Shown: in pieces, positions 61,330-64,000 of the stretch
Layout of the letters: each line of letters begins with the position of its first letter
How positions within the stretch are numbered: the stretch's first letter is position 1
DNA from: Paenibacillus sp. FSL A5-0031
Lineage (GTDB): Bacteria; Bacillota; Bacilli; Paenibacillales; Paenibacillaceae
Direction: 5' to 3'
Assembly (NCBI RefSeq): GCF_001956295.1
Contig: NZ_MRTD01000015.1
Span: forward strand, 124,001 to 188,000
DNA: 64,000 nt
Position numbers and translations under genes: made by a program
The notes under the pieces: generated by a model
Told to the model about the DNA's origin: nothing
What the model saw: the letters and a program-made list of their open reading frames with translations, nothing else
The model's database searches: none

Positions 61330-62475
61330 TTAATTTTTTGTCCCCTTATATTTCCCCGTATTCATTAGATTGACGTTTACTTGAATGTTCTTGATAGAAT
61401 CATTTTTCAAGAAAAAATCATCGGTGCTGGACAAGCGCCGAAACTCCGCGGGTGATGACTGATAAAGCGATTGTCTGAGATGTAACGGATCGATTTGGGA
61501 CTTTAACGCTTTACTATAGGTGTTCATGATTTCCTTGCGGATGGCATCAGCAGCACATTCCTTCAAATGGTTAATGGTTACGTCTTGCATTAGCTCAATG
61601 ACAATGCCCTTTGCCTCAACTTCAAGATTATAGCGAGTTTCTCCCTTTTCCGTTACGGGTCTAATTTTCATTCTAGGAGATGAAAATTCAATAACGGCAG
61701 CCGGTGAGCCGTGGGCATTAACTTGAAGCGGTATACGTTTCAGTCCCTCTTCCGCCCATCTAATCCCTAGCAGATCCCGTCCTGACATCCATCCTATCAT
61801 CTTGTTTTTCTTGAAAAAATAACCACCTGATAGGCTGAACATCGGCTTTGGTTGTTCGTCTTCCGACCAATCTTTAGAATCAATTTCAAGTGATGGAATC
61901 ATTGCCGGCTCTCCAGGTTCATTTAAATCCGCAATAACGCGATTTACAGTAACAGGAAGGATTACGGAAACGATTGAATGCATTTGACTAGCCGTAAACA
62001 TGATCGTTTCCAGTGGGGACAAATTCAGAATCGATTTCTGAATAAAAATTTCTGGCAGGCTCCTCTTTGTTCCATAGATCAGAATATTGTACCTTACTTC
62101 CCTGTAACGATTAATCGCGCTATACACATCAGTGACACCCTTCTTGAGCACCGCTTCTGTCATAACAACAGCTTTAACATGACCCCAAAACACCTGCAGC
62201 TGGGATGTTCTGCTAATATCAGTTAATGCTAATGCCATCGTTTTCCCTTCCCCTTTTCCTACCCATACGGGGACAGCTTTACCAAGACTAACTTGTTCAC
62301 TATGCGAGATGTTTGAAAAATTGAGTATTTGTGTGTAGGCAATCCATTTTCCGTCCTTAAAGTCGACACCAATAGCCGTCGCATATGCCATGTTTTGAAT
62401 TTCCGGCATACTCGTGCAACCGCTTAGAAGCATAATACTGCACAGAAGCACGCTTATTGCCCGGAAAATATACAT
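61330..62475 (-). CDS. Germinant receptor C subunit, Ger(x)C lipoprotein (locus 3)
   Basis: 381 aa. Signal peptide with lipobox MLLSGC, then TSMPEIQNMAYATAIGVDF, the family opening. Inside is GKGEGKTMALALTDI and late LMQDVTINHLKECAADAIRKE. AAGGAGG lies six bases before the ATG, which begins three bases after the gerA stop. No gerB lies between gerA and gerC here, and none follows. Confidence 0.93.
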   Translation of the reverse strand: MYIFRAISVLLCSIMLLSGCTSMPEIQNMAYATAIGVDFKDGKWIAYTQILNFSNISHSEQVSLGKAVPVWVGKGEGKTMALALTDISRTSQLQVFWGHVKAVVMTEAVLKKGVTDVYSAINRYREVRYNILIYGTKRSLPEIFIQKSILNLSPLETIMFTASQMHSIVSVILPVTVNRVIADLNEPGEPAMIPSLEIDSKDWSEDEQPKPMFSLSGGYFFKKNKMIGWMSGRDLLGIRWAEEGLKRIPLQVNAHGSPAAVIEFSSPRMKIRPVTEKGETRYNLEVEAKGIVIELMQDVTINHLKECAADAIRKEIMNTYSKALKSQIDPLHLRQSLYQSSPAEFRRLSSTDDFFLKNDSIKNIQVNVNLMNTGKYKGTKN

Positions 62476-62477
62476 GT

Positions 62478-63950
62478 CTAATCCTCCTTCTTCTTATCGG
62501 GATCTTTCGTTTGCAGCGCGGTAGGTCGTTTGTTGATTTTATCCCACGGCAATCTCAGGAAAGAAATAAGCAGCTCCCTAACGGATAGCGGAGATAAAGG
62601 CGCCAAATAGCTTACGCCAAATGATTTTATAGTACCCATGTAACCAATGAGCAGTACCATACCTAAGATCACGCCATACATGCCGAGAATTGCGGATAGT
62701 GTAAAAAAGAACAGCCTCAAAATACTAACCTGCGTGCTTAACGTCTGATTCACTAGAGTTACCCCCGAAACAGCGGTAATCGCACCAACTACAACAACTG
62801 ACGGCGAAACCAAACCCGCTCGAATGGCTGCATCTCCAATGATCAACCCCCCAATTGACGTCAGTGTCTGACCAATTGCGTTAGGTAGCCTTACTCCCGC
62901 TTCCCTAAATATTTCTAGCAGCATGAGCAGCAAAAACATTTCCATATGCGAAGAAAGCGGCAGCCCCAGTCTTGTCACGGAAATAGTAGCCATCATTTGA
63001 AATGGAATTTGGTCTTGATGAAATGACACTAACGCAACCCATATGGCTGGTAAAAAGATAGACAGGAATAAGCTGATCCCTCTTATTATTCTTGAGAATG
63101 AAACATACGCATAGTTGAAATGGGCATCCTCTGGAGACTTTAAAATAAGGGACAAGCCAGCTGGCGCAATTAACACCATCGGCAATCCATCGATAACGAG
63201 TACTACACGGCCCGAAAGCAAGCTTTGGACGGCATAATCAGGTCTTCCGGTAAAATCCATAATCGGCAATAGCTTAAATTTAAAATCAGACAACAATTCC
63301 TCAAGCTGGCTAATACTGATTAAACCGTCAATATCAATTTTTTCCAATCGCGCATGTAAGTCCTCCAATATCTTGGGATTAATGATGTCATAAAAGTAAA
63401 GAACCCCAATCCGCGTCTTTGTTCTTCGTCCTATTGTCAAATTATCTACATGGAGAGAAGGGCTTCGAAGCCGTTTACGGATTAAGGCAATATTTACAGT
63501 AATATCTTCAACGAACCCATCCCTTGGTCCCTTAACCGAAATTTCTGTACTGGATTCGTATGGTTGTCTTGTTGGCTTATCTGCTATGCTTACAAAAGCC
63601 ACTTTATTTTCTTCGGTGAATATGAGCAGCAGATCCCCTTGAAATATAGCCTCCGATAGCGCGTCCTCGGTCACTTCTGTAAATTCCGTAATCGAGAGTA
63701 CATTGGACAACCGCACAATCGGATCCTTGAATGAGCCCTGTTCTTTAAAGAGTCGATTAAGCTCTGGCAAAATAAACTTACCAATATCGGCTGAATGGCT
63801 CAGTCCTTCTGCAAAAGCAATCACGACTTCAACACTCTCTTGTTCTCCAAAGTGGCAGGCTTGGATTTTGACATCTGATGAACCCTCAAAGAGAGCCCTT
63901 AAGCTTTCCTCATTCCAGATCTCTGACTTTGACTGCGCTTGTCCATTCAT
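62478..63950 (-). CDS. Germinant receptor A subunit (locus 3)
   Basis: 490 aa. Soluble part with SSTEISVKGPRDGFVEDITVN and RKRLRSPSLHVDNLTIGRRT. Membrane part with VVLVIDGLPMVLIAPAGL, LPLSSHMEMFLLLMLLEIFREAG and LPNAIGQTLTSIGGLIIGDAA, and a charged end (KTKDPDKK-like). AAGGAGGG precedes the ATG. The upstream promoter lies at or beyond the window edge, so a gerB gene upstream cannot be excluded. Confidence 0.94.
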   Translation of the reverse strand: MNGQAQSKSEIWNEESLRALFEGSSDVKIQACHFGEQESVEVVIAFAEGLSHSADIGKFILPELNRLFKEQGSFKDPIVRLSNVLSITEFTEVTEDALSEAIFQGDLLLIFTEENKVAFVSIADKPTRQPYESSTEISVKGPRDGFVEDITVNIALIRKRLRSPSLHVDNLTIGRRTKTRIGVLYFYDIINPKILEDLHARLEKIDIDGLISISQLEELLSDFKFKLLPIMDFTGRPDYAVQSLLSGRVVLVIDGLPMVLIAPAGLSLILKSPEDAHFNYAYVSFSRIIRGISLFLSIFLPAIWVALVSFHQDQIPFQMMATISVTRLGLPLSSHMEMFLLLMLLEIFREAGVRLPNAIGQTLTSIGGLIIGDAAIRAGLVSPSVVVVGAITAVSGVTLVNQTLSTQVSILRLFFFTLSAILGMYGVILGMVLLIGYMGTIKSFGVSYLAPLSPLSVRELLISFLRLPWDKINKRPTALQTKDPDKKKED

Positions 63951-64000
63951 GTTTTTCCCTCCTTTGAGGCAGATCCTAAGAACAGGGCGGCAATCATCCA

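Overview
The window looks like a piece of chromosome from an endospore-forming Firmicute of the Paenibacillus type. This is inferred from gene content: three loci of GerA-type germinant-receptor genes, an alpha/beta-type small acid-soluble spore protein (SASP), a CotD-like coat protein, two exact sigma-G promoter matches, many carbohydrate-utilisation modules, three cupin-AraC regulators and a YesMN-type two-component pair. Shine-Dalgarno sites are strong (GGAGG), and several genes start at TTG, GTG or possibly CTG. I saw no rRNA, tRNA, CRISPR array, prophage or intact insertion sequence.

Region 1 (1-10.1 kb) is sugar catabolism: a truncated GH95 fucosidase, a TIM-barrel isomerase with a Gfo/Idh dehydrogenase beside a divergent AraC regulator, a fosmidomycin-resistance-type exporter divergent from a GntR/FCD regulator, and a second Gfo/Idh plus Zn-alcohol dehydrogenase operon divergent from another AraC regulator. 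Region 2 (10.1-14.6 kb) holds hemD, an AI-2E-family permease, fabF and a divergent XRE/MmyB-type regulator. Region 3 (14.6-20.3 kb) is a nickel uptake system, nikABCDE, with its own nikR and NikR-like half-sites over the nikA promoter. Region 4 (20.3-35.4 kb) is polysaccharide use: GH172 with an AraC regulator, then a galactan/arabinogalactan-type locus (ArsR-like fusion regulator, YesMN two-component system, sugar ABC transporter, GH2 beta-galactosidase) divergent from a GH51 arabinofuranosidase.

Region 5 (35.4-43.3 kb) is mixed: a Gre-family factor with an unusual N-terminal tip, preceded by a 24-codon leader ORF and a 5'-terminal hairpin; a CotD-like coat gene; a 470-bp decayed IS remnant; small lipoprotein and orphan genes; a TolB-like/SDR pair; a hydrolase/cyclase group; and a MORN protein. 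Region 6 (43.3-64 kb) is spore-centred. A sigma-G-driven SASP gene is followed at once by gerA-gerB-gerC. A second gerA-gerB-gerC operon on the minus strand has its own sigma-G promoter and a small two-helix D-type subunit. A third gerA-gerC pair at the right edge has no B gene between its members. Between them lie a LysR/CynX-type pair, acetyltransferases, a CDF metal exporter, a polysaccharide deacetylase lipoprotein, csaA, an aldo/keto reductase and several small orphan proteins.

The points most worth following are the SASP-ger linkage and the reduced ger locus, the gre leader, the nik operator geometry, the ArsR/beta-rich fusion regulator, and two tiny membrane-protein genes (28 and 38 aa) with strong ribosome-binding sites.
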